Shown piece after piece: positions 12,016 through 23,705 of a stretch of DNA of 64,000 bases. The position numbers and the translations under genes are program-made. The stretch lies in the NCBI GenBank assembly GCA_017311185.1, contig JAESUZ010001519.1, forward strand, positions 434,001 through 498,000. The letters are read 5' to 3'. The first letter of the stretch is position 1. Each line of letters starts with the position of its first letter. The notes below the pieces were generated by a model, which saw nothing but the letters and a program-made list of their open reading frames with translations, had not been told where the DNA came from and made no database searches. The stretch comes from Proteles cristata cristata (Eukaryota > Chordata > Mammalia > Carnivora > Hyaenidae).

Positions 12016-12560
12016 TTAGTCTTGTGCATGTTGTATTGCCAAATTAAAGGGTATTAGGTAGGGACTTCATTTTATATGACACTGATATGTGTCAACTAAT
12101 TAAGCTCTACTAGTGTGACTAGTAGAGGGATTGATACCCTAATGTTTCAGAAAATCTACAATAAAAAGAATACTTTAACAAAACTTATGATTCCATTGAT
12201 GAATTATATTACAACACATTTGGGGGAACATAATTAGAAGAAAAATCTGCCAATCTTCCTTCCAACTGATGTTCCAGATATGTTTGTCTCAAATTGAGTA
12301 AGAACTAGTGTTATAAAGTCAGACATTTCAATTATTGACTCTCTTATTATTAAAAATTAAATAAACCTCCTCAATTTTTACATTCTTCTTCTGAAATAGA
12401 GATTATAACAGAACTTAACTAACGTTTTATAGAATTTAAAGTTAGAGATAATGTCAGAGATAATTAGCTCTAATTCTGGGATATAGTAAGTTCTCAATAA
12501 ATAATAAATATAATCCATACCCTTTTATTGGAGTATATCATTTCAAGGAAGCCATCCTAA
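12016..12560. other. Unique AT-rich DNA, nothing recognised
   Basis: No gene or nameable repeat. The sequence is AT-rich with several short ATAAATAA runs. Confidence 0.5.
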
Positions 12561-12575
12561 TAATATAATGTAAAA

Positions 12576-12789
12576 GGGGTGCCTGGGTGGCTTAGTCGGT
12601 TAAGCGTCCGACTTTCGCTTGGGTCATGATCTCGCGGTTTGTGGGTTCGAGCCCCGTGTCGGGCTCTGTGCTGACTGCCAGCTCGGAGCCTGGAGCCTGT
12701 TTCAGAGTCTGTGATTCCCTCTCTCTCTGACCCTCCCCTGCTCGCGCTCTCTCTCTCCTAGAAATAAATTAAAAAATATATTAAAAAAA
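12576..12789 (+). mobile_element. CanSINE, young
   Basis: Complete sense copy starting GGGGTGCCTGGGTGGCTTAG (one change in the head), with GGTTCGAGCCCCGTGTCGGG. A perfect 15-bp target duplication, TAATATAATGTAAAA, lies at 12561-12575 and 12790-12804. Confidence 0.96.
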
Positions 12790-13131
12790 TAATATAATGT
12801 AAAATACAGGAAAACTTTATGCACAAAACCATCGGGGTAATAATAGTTGTAGGCAAAAAAAGATACATTAGATGGATATTTATTCAGAATTAAAAAGAAA
12901 ATGGACTGGAAAAACACCCTAAATTGCAAAATACTTTATAAATATTAGTAGAAAATGTTACTAGATAAATATGGTTTGAATAGAATTTTCTTCCTCCTTA
13001 TCATCCTACAGTATTGAGCAAATACTGAAAGATATATCATTTTCTGATTAACACTGACATTCTTAACCTTTTAATTGTTCACTATTTTTAAACACTATTT
13101 TGAAATAAATAAAAGTCATAATTATTTTTAA

Positions 13132-14717
13132 ATGATTGGGACTATTTGTCTTGTGGCAAAAAAATGATATGCAACCGGAATGCAATTTGGACAGTCTCTT
13201 CAATAAATGGTGTTGGGAAAACTGGGTGACATCATGCAAAAGAATGAAACTGGACCACTTTCTTATACCATACACAAAAATAAATTCAAAATGGATTCAA
13301 CACCCAAATGTGAGACAGGAAACCATCAAAATCCTGGAGGAGAACAAACACAGGCAGTAACCTTCTTGACATCAGCTGTACCAACTTCTTACTAGATATG
13401 TCCCCTAAGGCAAGGGAAACAAAAGCAAAAGCAAACTATTGGGACCTCATCAAAATAAAAAGCTGCTCAGAGAAGGAAACCATCAACACTCTAAAAGGCA
13501 ACTTATAGAATGGGAGAAGCTATTTGCAGATGACATACTGAATAAAGGGTTAGTATCCAAAATATACAATTTATCAAACTCAACACCCAAAAAAATAAAC
13601 AATCCAATTAAAAGTGGTCAGAAGACATGAATAGACATTTTTCCAAAGAAAACATCTAGATGGCTAACAGACACATTTAAAGATGCTCAACATAACATCA
13701 GGGAAATAAATATCAAAACTACAATGAGGTATCACCACACGCTTGTCAGAATGGCTAAAATTAACAAGAAACAACAGGGGTTCATGAGGGTGCAGAAAAA
13801 GGGGATCACTCTTGTACCGTTGGGGAGAATGCAGACTGGTACAGCCATTCTGGAAAACAGGACGGAGGTTCCTCAAATAGTAAAAATAGAACTACCTTAG
13901 TGTCCAGCAATTGTACTGCTAGATATTTACCCAAACAATACACAAATACTAATTTGAAAGGATTACTAATATGCACCCTGATGCTTACAGCTGCATTATC
14001 TACAGTAGCCAAATTATGGTAAGAGCCAAAATGTATATCAACTGATGAATGGATAACAAAAATGCAATATATATATTGCTCAGCCACAGAAAAGAATGAA
14101 AGATTGCCATTTGTAACAACATGGATGGGGCTAGAGAGGGTTGTGCTAAGCTAAATAAGTCAGAGAAAGACAAATACCATATAATTTCACTAATATGTGG
14201 AAATTAAAAACAAACAAACAAGCAAAAAGGAAAAAGAGAGATAGATAAACCAAGAAACAGACTCTTATCTATAGGGAACAAACTGATGGTTACCAGACGG
14301 AGGTGGGCCAGGAGATGGGTTAAATAGGTGATGGGGATTAAGGAGTGCACGTGTCATGATCAACACCGGGTGATGTATGGAAGTGATAAATCACTAAATT
14401 CTGAACCTGAAACTAATATTACACTATATGTTAACTAACTGGAATTTTTTTTTAATGTTTTATTTATTTCTAGGAGAGAGAGAGAGAGAGAGAGAGACAG
14501 CGTGAGCAGGGGAGGGTCAGAGAGAGAGGGAGTCACAGACTGAAACAGGCTCCAGGCTCTGAGCAGGCAGTCAGCACAGAGCCCGACGCGGGGCTCGAAC
14601 CCACAAACCGCGAGATCATGACCCAAGCGAAAGTCAGATGCTTAACCGACTAAGCCACCCAGGTGCCCCGTTAACTAACTGGAATTTAAATAAAAACTTG
14701 GAGAGGAAAAAAAAAGT
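13132..14717 (+). mobile_element. LINE-1, 5'-truncated, sense
   Basis: This is the 3' part of a LINE-1. It covers the ORF2 C-terminal region, the 3' UTR and a short A-rich tail (ending about 14717). Short in-frame pieces still read as ORF2. At 13136-13360 the frame contains [20 protein letters not shown] and KINSKWIQ. At 13439-13630 another frame contains EWEKLFADDILNKGLVSKIY. The zinc-knuckle region follows near 13790-13880 in a third frame. The 3' UTR carries GGGTGATGTATGGAAGTGATAAATCACTAAATTCTGAACCTGAAACTAATATTACACTATATG split over several blocks, typical of carnivore L1. It is interrupted by an antisense CanSINE (14448-14669). Frameshifts and stops make it non-functional. Confidence 0.93.
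14448..14669 (-). mobile_element. CanSINE nested in LINE-1
   Basis: Young antisense copy inserted in the 3' UTR of the LINE-1 at 13132-14717. The 18-bp target duplication GTTAACTAACTGGAATTT is perfect (14430-14447 and 14670-14687). It consists of LINE-1 sequence, so the SINE is younger than the host LINE-1. Confidence 0.97.
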
Positions 14718-15018
14718 TAATTGCATCCTGCTCAGGGTAACCTTAGTTGTTGAGTTTCAACTCTATGCTATATCCATCTCACAGGAAGTTCAGAAAAATA
14801 TATATAGTATCACAAAAGCTTTCTTATATTTTAATTATGTATTTCAGTTACTCTTTGACATTTTCAATTCAAATAAGTAGGTGATTCTACTCTTAAAAAC
14901 ATATGGTCCAGGAAACAAGAAAAGGAAAGGATAGAGGATTCCATTTGTGATAAAGAAATGAAGAAGACCTTTCAATTTTTATTTATAAATAAGCACTGGC
15001 CAGAGCAGGATCTATTGT

Positions 15019-15248
15019 TTGTTTTTTTAATTTTTTAAATGTTTTTATTTATTATTGAGAGACAGAGAGAGAGAGATGGAGCATGAGCAGGGGAGGGGCA
15101 GACAGAGGGGGCGACACAGAATCTGAAGCAGGCTCCAGGCTCTGAGCTGTCAGCACAAGCCCGACGCGGGGTTTGAACTCACAAACCGTGAGATCATGAC
15201 CTAAGCCGAAGTCAGACGCTTAACCAACTGAGCCACCCAGGCGCTCCA
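15019..15248 (-). mobile_element. CanSINE
   Basis: Antisense copy with T-rich tail (15019-15053), GACAGAGAGAGAGAGATGGAG, CAGGCTCTGAGCTGTCAGCAC and head end GAGCCACCCAGGCGCTCC. It is flanked by a 17-bp near-duplicate, 14 of 17 matching, that shares ATCTATTGT (15010-15018 and 15257-15265). It is of the older subfamily, without the extra bases after CAGCTC. Confidence 0.92.
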
Positions 15249-15265
15249 AGAGTACTATCTATTGT

Positions 15266-16300
15266 GAACCAAGATGTCTGCATTTAGTTTTCAAGATTCT
15301 GATGTTGATTTCCAACTTGGCGCTCATTTGTACAAAACGGCAGAACACCTACTTCAGTTGGTTCACATTTTTTAATGTGTGAAGGATTTTAGTTTTTTTA
15401 ATATTTTCCTTTCTAATCCTTCATACTGTTTCATCTCCTTTATAACTCTGACTGAACTGCCATCTAGCAGAAAGTTGCTTATCAATGGATTTTGAGAACT
15501 GTACTGAATCATTCCTTGGATGTTCATTTTGGCCAAGCGCAAAAATCCAAATGTTAATAACTAAAGTAGAACCAAACTATGCTTTTTGTTTTTATCAGTG
15601 ATTCATTAATCTTCCAGCAAACACTGAATGACCCTTATACAATACAAGGCCCTGGGCTAGAGGAATTGAGAAGAGCTAAGAAAATTGACATTCCGTCTTG
15701 GTGAGCTGAGCCTTGGGCTGTTTTTATACAGGATACATAAAGCCACCGCTTAGTGATTTAATGAAGCAGAGCCTAAATCACTGCCTAGATGTCAAGGCCT
15801 GCCTTCACAGTTGGCTAGAAGGCCATAGGGAGGTCAATCTCGCTATTCTGGTTGCATTAATGAACAGCTTAGATACAATTCATTGCTTAGCCAGTGCATG
15901 TTATGACAAAAATAAAATGTAAAAATCTCAAGGGTTGACTCAAAGTTATGTGTTAGCTTCTCAGGGAAATACTTTAACTCTTTTATGTTGGTCTTGCTGC
16001 CTTGTTACCACTTACGCCTTATATAAAGCAGAATATCCTTTTTTCTTACTCCAAAGTTCTTGAAACTAAAATAAAATGCATTTTTAGCAAATGCATTTAT
16101 GTGATTTTTTAAAAGATAGAATTTGTAGTTAACACTTACACTCAGGTTTTCTTTATGTCAGTAACAACAAGATCCAAAGAATATAATACCTTTTCAAACC
16201 AGGAAAATAGTGTTTTGTGTCAATTTGATAAACACATAACGTATTTCCAAGACTTCTGTGAAATTTTGATCAGATGAATTGTAACTAAAAGTGATATCTA
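15266..16300. other. Mostly unique DNA; faint L2-like patch
   Basis: No gene. About 15600-15690 (TTCATTAATCTTCCAGC, then CAAGGCCCTGGGCTAGAGG) resembles an antisense L2 3' end, but weakly. A 69-codon frame at 15713-15922 has no motif. Confidence 0.45.
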
Positions 16301-16314
16301 TATACTTTCCATTC

Positions 16315-16546
16315 TTCTTCTTTTTTTTTTTTTTAGTTTCTTTATTTATTTTGAGAGAGTAAGAGAGCCAGAGAGCAAGAGAGAGAGAGAGCATGCTCAA
16401 GCTGGGGAGGGGAAGAGAGAATCAACAGCGGCTTCAACTGTCAGCGCAGAGCCTGATGCAGGGCTTAAACCCATGAACCATGAAATCATGACCTGAGTGG
16501 AAACCAAGAGTCAGATGCTTACCTGACTGAGCCATCCAGGGGCCCC
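16315..16546 (-). mobile_element. CanSINE, older
   Basis: Antisense copy with a 16-base T run at the tail, AAGAGAGCCAGAGAGCAAG, GCTTCAACTGTCAGCGCAG and head end GAGCCATCCAGGGGCCCC. An imperfect target duplication is visible (ATACTTTCCATT near 16302 and ATACCTTCCATT near 16548). It forms a close inverted pair with the CanSINE at 16866. Confidence 0.92.
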
Positions 16547-16865
16547 GATACCTTCCATTTAACAATACAGAGAAACAATTTTTAAAATTGTCACATGTTA
16601 GTAGATAATTCAAGACAGAATAGGTAAAATGATTGGTAACTGACATAGAGATATTTAGGCTGGGAGACTTAGGTAATTAGGTGACTCTATAAATTCTTAG
16701 TGTTTTTATCCCCAATACTGATAATATTGTATATTTAATCATTCAAGGCGATATATAGACAGATAAAATAGTTATATTTTACGATAGCATACAAAAGCAT
16801 GTGAAAAGTGGATAAACCTCACATAACCAAGTAATCAAAACATCCTGTTAAAGACTTAGAATCCC

Positions 16866-17090
16866 TGGGGCGCCTGGGTGGCTTAGTCGGTTAAGCGTCC
16901 GACTTTCGCTTGGGTCATGATCTCGCGGTCGTGGTGTTCGAGCCCGCTCGGGCTCTGTGCTGACTGCCAGCTCAGAGCCTGGAGCCTGTTTCAGAGTCTG
17001 TGATTCCCTCTCTCTGACCCTTCCCTGCTCATGCTGCTCTCTCTCCTAGAAATAAATAAAACATTAAAAAAAAAAATTAAAAAAAAAAAA
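16866..17090 (+). mobile_element. CanSINE, young
   Basis: Sense copy with several small deletions in the B-box area (GTGGTGTTCGAGCCCGCTCGGG). It has a long tail, with about 45 bases of A-rich sequence split by one TT. A perfect 15-bp target duplication, AAGACTTAGAATCCC, lies at 16851-16865 and 17091-17105. Confidence 0.96.
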
Positions 17091-17105
17091 AAGACTTAGA
17101 ATCCC

Positions 17106-18018
17106 AATCATGGAGAAAACACACTTTTCAAGAGTCAAAGTCAATCCTTACATATTTTGAGAGGAGTAGCAATCATGTTGTGTCAAAATTTTCAAGATGC
17201 CATGGTAATTATAAATATTAGACTGATTTTTTCCTATTAACTATTTTATTAAGATGATCACAAAATTGGCATCTACAGTACCTTGATGATATAGCTGAAT
17301 ACAAATATTTGAAATAACTTACATAAGTGTGGCAAGTATTAAAATGTCAACTGAGAGTGACCATGCCTTTCCCATGCTTTGTATCTGTACCCACAAATGG
17401 CACAAGTCAATGCGTCTTTGTCCTGTGTCTCAGTATACATATCATCTAGGTTGGGTCAGGAGTTGTGCCATTCTGCCAGATTTTTCAGAGCAACAGTGTC
17501 GAACTTGGACATTCTTTGGAGCATGATGGCAACATTGGGTTTTGCTTGGTTCAGGTAACAGTACAATTACCCACAATGGTTTCTGTGAGCTGCCCAACTC
17601 CCTGGGGGCTTGAGCTGGGCATACAGAGTATTTTGATACCCCTGCATGAGGCCAGTAGGCAGTTTCTGAACCTGTGTTTCCTCCCTGGAGGAAAAGCCTA
17701 GAATTGATGTTTTTGGTGATACAGCTAGAACCAAGATGACATTCGTAGTAACATTTCCATGAAAGATATTAAGAGTTATTAATTAATCCAGAGGTTGTAA
17801 TCACTCTTGCATACATCAAGTAGGAATTTAGGCCAAATGTTTTAATTTTTGTAAATGGAGATATTCCCATGTCAGTCAATCTTATGTAGTAACTGAAAAA
17901 TTGTTAACGGTGCTATCGCTAAAGAGTGGTATGTATTTGGGAGCAATGAAGAAAGGAGGTAGCATTTTACCGAGGTACTGTACTGTTTTACAGTAATGTC
18001 TTATTTTAAAACACATTT
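17106..18018. other. Unique DNA, nothing confirmed
   Basis: Two overlapping forward frames (17329-17526, 65 codons; 17465-17701, 78 codons) lie in a moderately GC-rich patch. I saw no domain, splice structure or family resemblance, so I do not call a gene. The rest shows nothing recognisable. Confidence 0.5.
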
Positions 18019-18155
18019 GGGGACACCTGGGTGGCTCAGCTGGTTAAGCCTCCAACTTCAGCTCAGGTCATGATCTCACAGTTAATGAGTTCGAGCCCCT
18101 GACAGCTCTCTTTCTCTCTTCTCTCAAAACTAAATAAATAAATTTTAAGAACAAA
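18019..18155 (+). mobile_element. CanSINE with large internal deletion
   Basis: The head GGGGACACCTGGGTGGCTCAG and left half are present up to GAGTTCGAGCCCCTGACAGCTCTC. The element then jumps directly to the CT-rich segment and a TAAATAAATAAATTTT tail. The middle (about 80 bases in other copies) is missing. Confidence 0.88.
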
Positions 18156-19744
18156 AACAAGTTCAAATATTCAAGAAGATTCTGGGTAAAAGAAATGCCA
18201 ATCATTGAACCCTTCGGAGCTTAGAGCTTATCTATCTTTTCTCTTCCATTTTTAATTGTTATTTCCTGATCCTTCTATATACTTTGGCATGTAAAACTGT
18301 CTTGCTGTTGTCTGTGGAGACCACCATCTGATTGTGGATATCCCCTTCTGTATGTAGATATCACCATTGGGTATAACCTAGTCATGATGACGGAATATTT
18401 ACCAAGATTCCAATTTCATCTCAGATTAGTTCTATTATATACAACACAATGTCCTTTTAATTAAAGCCATGAATTATACATAAAAGTGATTAATATGAAC
18501 TGATAATCATGTACACATTTACATTAAATAATGGCTTTAAAACCAGGATGATAGACAGAAATCACTGTCAGATAATGCAGTCTGAGGAACTGGATACGAA
18601 CAAGACCATTATTTGTTGATAATTATTCATCTATTAGCTGGATAAGAGCAGAACATGTCACTTTCCAAGTAATTAAATATTTGCAGTAGGAAGAGGGGAA
18701 GAGATTGGCTTGCTTCCCTAAATTTGGTAACAACCACATTTGAAAACTGACCTTTCAATTTAATCTCTTTAGAATGAAAACCAGAAGGAAGCATGGATCT
18801 TTGAAAAGGTGTGCTTTACTGGGATTGGTGAGCAGGGATGGATTTGCCTGCAAAGAATTAATAGTTTTCATTAAAGAAAGAGCGCATGACATACCACTGA
18901 ATGTTGAGGAGCAGACTGGGAACATTAAAAAAAAAAAAAAAAAGGGACCTAGAACAAGTCTGCCGTTAACCAGCCACATGGTGCTACCTACCCCAAGCCT
19001 CAGTGGCACCATCTGTAGAAGGGGGTGCTCAGCTACCACACTCTGTAAGGCTCTGTAGGGACCTCTCATCTCTAAACTCTTCATTGACAACGTCTATAAC
19101 ATACATGTGAATCCTTTTAATGATTAGTGCTCATGCTTGGATTCCTACCTCCTCCAGTATCAGAACAAGATTGAAACATTCATTTTCCGATCTTCTCAAT
19201 TCTGTACCTGTTGCTGTATTTTGGTAGCTACACTCGCACTCTGGCTCTTCTGCTTTCTTTCTCTTGAAAGGATAATTCATACTGAGGCACTACTAGACAA
19301 ATGTGTTACCCTTCCAAATATGCATGATCTTTCCAAAGAAGATCAGGTGGAAAGGCAGCACATGACATCGTGAAATGAGCAGTCAGTGCAAAGAATTCAG
19401 GTATCAGAGACAGATGGTGGGGAGATGTTTCTGAGAGGGAACCTCCCAGAAGACTAGTCCACTACCATAAACCCCTTTGTCCTCATATATTCTGCCTTCT
19501 CTCACAGAGGTTGAATCATAGTGTCCTCCACTGGCTTAGCAGTGACCAATATTTATATAGTCACAATAACATAAATAGCAATTTTTATAGATATTTAGTG
19601 GAGGAATGGGGAAAAGCAAAAGGCTGTATGAGTTGAAGCTTCATCTACTACATAAAAAAGTCAGTAGGTGAATTTTAAATTTGTTAAATATAAAACAGCA
19701 GCATTCACTACCTAATTTGACAGAGATTTATTAAATATCTATAA
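18156..19744. other. Mostly unique DNA; possible MIR trace
   Basis: No gene. An A-run sits at 18928-18944. About 18955-19025 (CCAGCCACATGGTGCTACC, then CCTCAGTGGCACCATCTGTAGAA) resembles a degraded MIR core, too weak to annotate separately. Confidence 0.45.
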
Positions 19745-19863
19745 TAGGACATCTGGGTGCCTCAGTCAGTTAAGCGTCTGACTTCAGCTCAGGTCATGCT
19801 CTCATGAGTTCGAGGGCCACATCTGGCTCTGAGCTGATAGTGCCGAACCTGCTTGTTACCCTT

Positions 19864-19898
<35 letters not shown>

Positions 19899-19964
19899 TC
19901 ACCCGCCCCCGCCATTCCTTTGCTGGCTCTTTCTCTCTCCCTCTCAAAAAAATAAACTTTTAAA
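19745..19964 (+). mobile_element. Old CanSINE with expanded CT tract
   Basis: Diverged sense copy: GGACATCTGGGTGCCTCAGTCAGTTAAGCG split by point changes, a disturbed B box (GAGTTCGAGGGCC), then a CT run at 19861-19888 and a CTCTCAAAAAAATAAAC tail. It leads directly into the CA/TA microsatellite that follows. No target duplication was found. Confidence 0.87.
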
Positions 19965-20032
19965 TACACACACACATATATATACATACACACATATATA
20001 TACATACATACCCCCCCACACACACACACATA
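19965..20032. repeat. Compound (CA)/(TA)/C-run microsatellite
   Basis: Interrupted CACACA, TATATA, CATACATA, CCCCCCC and CACACACACA segments in tandem, grown from the A-rich tail of the upstream CanSINE. Confidence 0.93.
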
Positions 20033-22343
20033 GATACATACCATGTATCTGGCATAGAGGCACCAGTGTCACAAGTGAATACACAGACAAAAATTCTTCC
20101 CTTCATTACTTACACATGGGTATTGAGAAAAGACGGTGTCTTAGGTACTGATAAGTGCAGGAAGTAATCATGTGAAACCCCACGTCAGTAAGGGCCACTT
20201 GCTATTTTAGCTAGAAAGGAAAGTCTTCACAGAGCTAGTAAATTTGGGGTGGAAGCCCCCAGGAGGTAAGTAGTGAGGCTTGCACACAGTATCGAGAAGA
20301 GCATGCTAGCCACGGGGAAAAGTTAGTGCAGAGGTTCTAAGCTGGGAGCACCATGGTTTCTTCAGAGAAGTAGCCCACCTCGTATGTTCGATAAATACCA
20401 TGCCTCACATGTTTAAGGATTATCAAGGAAGCCACTACACTGTAGAGAAATGAGTGAAGAGGAGAAACTGTATTGAAGTCAGATAATTGAGGGGCCCTGG
20501 GAATATCCAAAGAAACCACACACACAATCTTATGTAGCCATTAGGAAGTATTAGAATTTATATATATAGACAACCTAACATGGAGACAGTAACTTGAGAC
20601 AGGAAAGTCCCTGGGAGTTTTCCACATTTCATTTATGATATAGAGCAACAAGAAAAGCATTCTATGCCAAGAAAGAGTCCGGGACACCAAAAATACATAA
20701 TATTAATCTATTAATGAGAAGAGGTATTTGGCTCCAAAACTTTGAAATAAATCTACATTGGGGCCAAATTCGATGACTAACCGGTGAAAGAAAAGCTAAT
20801 GCTTGCAAACTGAAAAGCCCAGTTTCTAAGTGTAAATAAATATAGAAAGACTTCAGGTCAACATTAGCAAAGCAGATCTTCCAACGTTCATCCCTATTTT
20901 GTTTTCCCCTCCTTGGGATATCTGGAAGAATTACTTTTCTTGTCCATATTTACAGATGGGTAAAAATACAGAAATAGGTGTAAGCACTGGGGCATAGGCA
21001 GCAGTGACATGTACCACGTCCAGGCTGTAGCACTAAGTTGCCTTCCGTGTTACTCTGTCCCCTGCTGCCTTGACCAGAGAAATATATCAAGACAGAGAGT
21101 CTGTCATCTTGTGTTAGTGTCTATGACACACTGATTTCCTCTGATGCCCACGTTAGAAATACATCATGAGAAATAAAAGTAAACTTTTAATCTTTTCATC
21201 TACTAAAATTTCGAGGGTTGCCGGTTAATGCAGCAAACCTTGGCCTGTTCTGACTGATCGGCAAACCAAATTGTGCGGGGTCCTATTAATTTTACATTGT
21301 CAATGTGAATGCTTTCAGAAAAGGACATAAATGATTTTTATCCTTTAGAATATACTATACTGTAATTCTGACTGAGAGTAACAAATGTTAATATATATCT
21401 TCGTGCCTAATAGCAGAAACAAAACACAGGCATTGATGAGTTACCACTAAATTAGTAATTCAATGTGAAATATTTCCTTATTCACTATTGGGAAGATTGT
21501 AATACTATTTCTCCTTTCTCCCTGATGTTTAATAGTGTTGGATTTTGTAAATTAATAATTAAAATGGACTCTCTGGATGAAACTTTCAAACATACATAGT
21601 CACTGGCCTGCGGAGAGGAGAGTGCTAAGAATGATCTCAGAAGTAACAATTAAATACAGAAGATAACTAATCATTACTAAAGCTATAAAGTAGAAAATTG
21701 TATAGAATTCATCATTTTCAATTTTATTTTATAAAGATTTAACTGAAGTTTTAGAGACTGTTGAATTTGTTAATCTGTAGGCTTTTCAAAACAAATAGAG
21801 AGTGCTCTGCTCATTGGAGGCTGACATCTCACATATTTCAAAGGTTTTGAATTTAGGCAAAGATATTTATTGAATAGTAAACATTCTTTTCTATTTGGGT
21901 CGACACTGAAATAATTATCTGTAAAACCAATAAAGTCCAAGAGAACTGACTCAGGCTGAGGCTTCTCTTATTTGAGGCTGACCATATTATAAGCCCTTGT
22001 TGATGGTTATTTTCCAACAGTCCATTAGTATCCTAGAGAAGAATTGCAAACGGATTTTATGATTTAGGCCTTTGTTTCAGGAATGGGATGTTTAATGGAG
22101 AAATGAAGTGTTTAAGATTACTACATGAACTATGTACTATTTAAATGTCCTCCAGATTGCTGGATGTTACAACAGGTTTTTGTAGAGGTAGACTCTGACA
22201 CTTACAAGAAGGCATTATTTTTCTGTTTGAGTACTAATTAAATTTATAGTTTTATTTAAATGGAAAGATAAGCCAGAAAACTCTGATTGATTATTTATGC
22301 CTTCTTCCTTACATGTCACAGAACTACCACCTATCCACTGGTA
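20033..22343. other. Long repeat-poor stretch
   Basis: No gene and few recognisable repeats in about 2.3 kb. 20150-20340 may be an ancient repeat of the same unnamed type as 2785-3480, and 20940-21050 a very weak antisense MIR. 21060-22340 shows no repeat I can identify. An STR-like TATATATATA sits near 20558. Confidence 0.45.
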
Positions 22344-22490
22344 CATTCATTCATTCTTTCATCTATTCATTAAAAAACAAGAATTGACCAAGTATGTGGT
22401 AAATTAAAAATAATACACCAGGTAGAAGGGATGCAGGAATCAAAAATGCAGTTCCTGCCCCTAAAATAATTCACTCTTTGGGGAATCTGA
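22344..22490 (-). repeat. L2 LINE 3' remnant
   Basis: The plus strand carries the reverse complement of the L2 3' end: ATTCATTCATTCTTTCATC, then AAGTATGTGGT, then GATGCAGGAATCAAAAATGCAGTTCCTGCCCC. The order matches the antisense L2 pattern 'cattcattcaacaaa..gatgcagggatgaa..gttcctgccc'. Confidence 0.55.
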
Positions 22491-22522
22491 ATATCAAAGA
22501 GCAAAACAGGTGGATGAAGGGA

Positions 22523-22690
22523 GGGACTCTGGAATCATAGGAACATCACTGGATTCAAATCCCTCTCTGATTTGTCAATTACCAGTTATGTGCTTTTTGG
22601 GAAAAATATCCTTCTCAGTGAAGTATATATTGTGTTATAATCTTTTGTTTGCATTAAATTAGATAATATAAACATAATATAGTAATAATC
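22523..22690 (+). repeat. MIR remnant
   Basis: GGACTCTGGAATCATAGGAA, then TGGATTCAAATCCCTCTCTGA, then AATTACCAGTTATGTGCTTTTTGGG follow the MIR core order ('gactctggagccagactgcctgggttcaaatcctggctctgccacttactagctgtgtgacc'). The 3' part is poorly kept. Confidence 0.62.
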
Positions 22691-22752
22691 ACAATATATG
22701 TGGGCATGTGTATCTCAAAATTATCATGGTGGTTAACACGACAATACACTTT

Positions 22753-22986
22753 TTTATTTATTTATTTATTTTAATGTTTTTTTTTTTTATTTATTTCTAG
22801 GAGAGAGAGAGAGACAGCGTGAGCAGGGGAGGGTCAGAGAGAGAGGGAGTCACAGACTGAAACAGGTTCCAGGCTCTGAGCTGGCAGTCAGCACAGAGCC
22901 CGACGCGGGGCTCGAACCCACAAACCGCGAGATCATGACCTAAGCGAAAGTCCGACGCTTAACCGACTAAGCCACCCAGGCGCCCC
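22753..22986 (-). mobile_element. CanSINE, young
   Basis: Antisense copy with a long T-rich tail and the young-type GGAGAGAGAGAGAGACAGCG, GGCTCGAACCCACAAACC and head end AAGCCACCCAGGCGCCCC. A perfect 13-bp target duplication, GACAATACACTTT, lies at 22740-22752 and 22987-22999. Confidence 0.96.
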
Positions 22987-23099
22987 GACAATACACTTTC
23001 TTAAATAGTGAGAGTTGTCACAGACGCAGGGATGACGAGGGGGCACTTTGTTTAATCTGAAGCTGTGGGAAGGGGGTTGGCAAGGTGTGATCAGAAGCT

Positions 23100-23420
23100 G
23101 ACAGTTGGGTGAAAGTGTGAAACACAAGGAGACTTGAGATAGCTGAGCTGTGGAGAGAAGTCAGAGGGCACAATGTGTGCAAAGGAGCAGAAAAGGGAAG
23201 CAGTGGCGAGTTTAATGAGCTGCAAATGTTTAGTATGGAGAGTGTGTTTATGAAATTAATGGGAGATGAGCCTGGAGATATGGAAAGCTATTTGGGTTTC
23301 ATTCTGAGTGATTTATCATTTATATGATACTACTGAAGACGGTAGCCATCCAACTGACATTAGTGAAATGATCAGACACGAAATCTTTGCTTCATACTAC
23401 TAGCAGAATTAAGCCCTCTT
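23100..23420. repeat. Possible ancient interspersed repeat, family not named
   Basis: Contains TGTGTGCAAAGGAGCAG, GGGAGATGAGCCTGGAGATATGG, TTTGGGTTTCATTCTGAG and GAAATGATCAGACACG. The order of blocks is like that at 2785-3480. It may be the same old mammalian repeat, but I cannot name it. Confidence 0.42.
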
Positions 23421-23577
23421 AGTGGTTCAGGGTTGCTGAAATCAATTAGAACATAATTTATACTTTGGAATCAGAGGATTGCACTTCAATGTCATCACAC
23501 ATATGGAGCCTTCGTATCAATTAGTGTGCAGTTAAGGATACACTTTTCACTTTATAATACAGTAAAATCTATAATAT

Positions 23578-23705
23578 TTATTCAGTATGTGTTTATTGAG
23601 GATTAGTCTATGACAGGTACTATGCTAGAGTCTTCGGCAATAAACACAAAAGTCTGTTTTCTTCTTTAAAGGTTACAGTCTGAGTGGGTGAAATAAATAA
23701 GAAAG
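23578..23705 (-). repeat. L2 LINE 3' remnant
   Basis: Plus strand: TTTATTCAGTATGTGTTTATTGAG, then TCTATGACAGGTACTATGCTAGAG, then TTAAAGGTTACAGTCTGAGTGGG. This is the antisense L2 3' end pattern ('tttattgagcacctactatgtgccaggcac...gagcttacagtctagtggg'). Confidence 0.62.

Noticed and set aside
13439..13630. LFADDI motif suggesting an RT active site
   Set aside because: The surrounding residues (EWEKLFADDILNKGLVSKIY) place it in the ORF2 C-terminal region, well after the RT domain. The similarity to FADD is coincidental.
17329..17701. Two overlapping frames as a possible exon or processed pseudogene
   Set aside because: No recognisable protein family, splice sites in a consistent layout, poly-A tail or target duplication.
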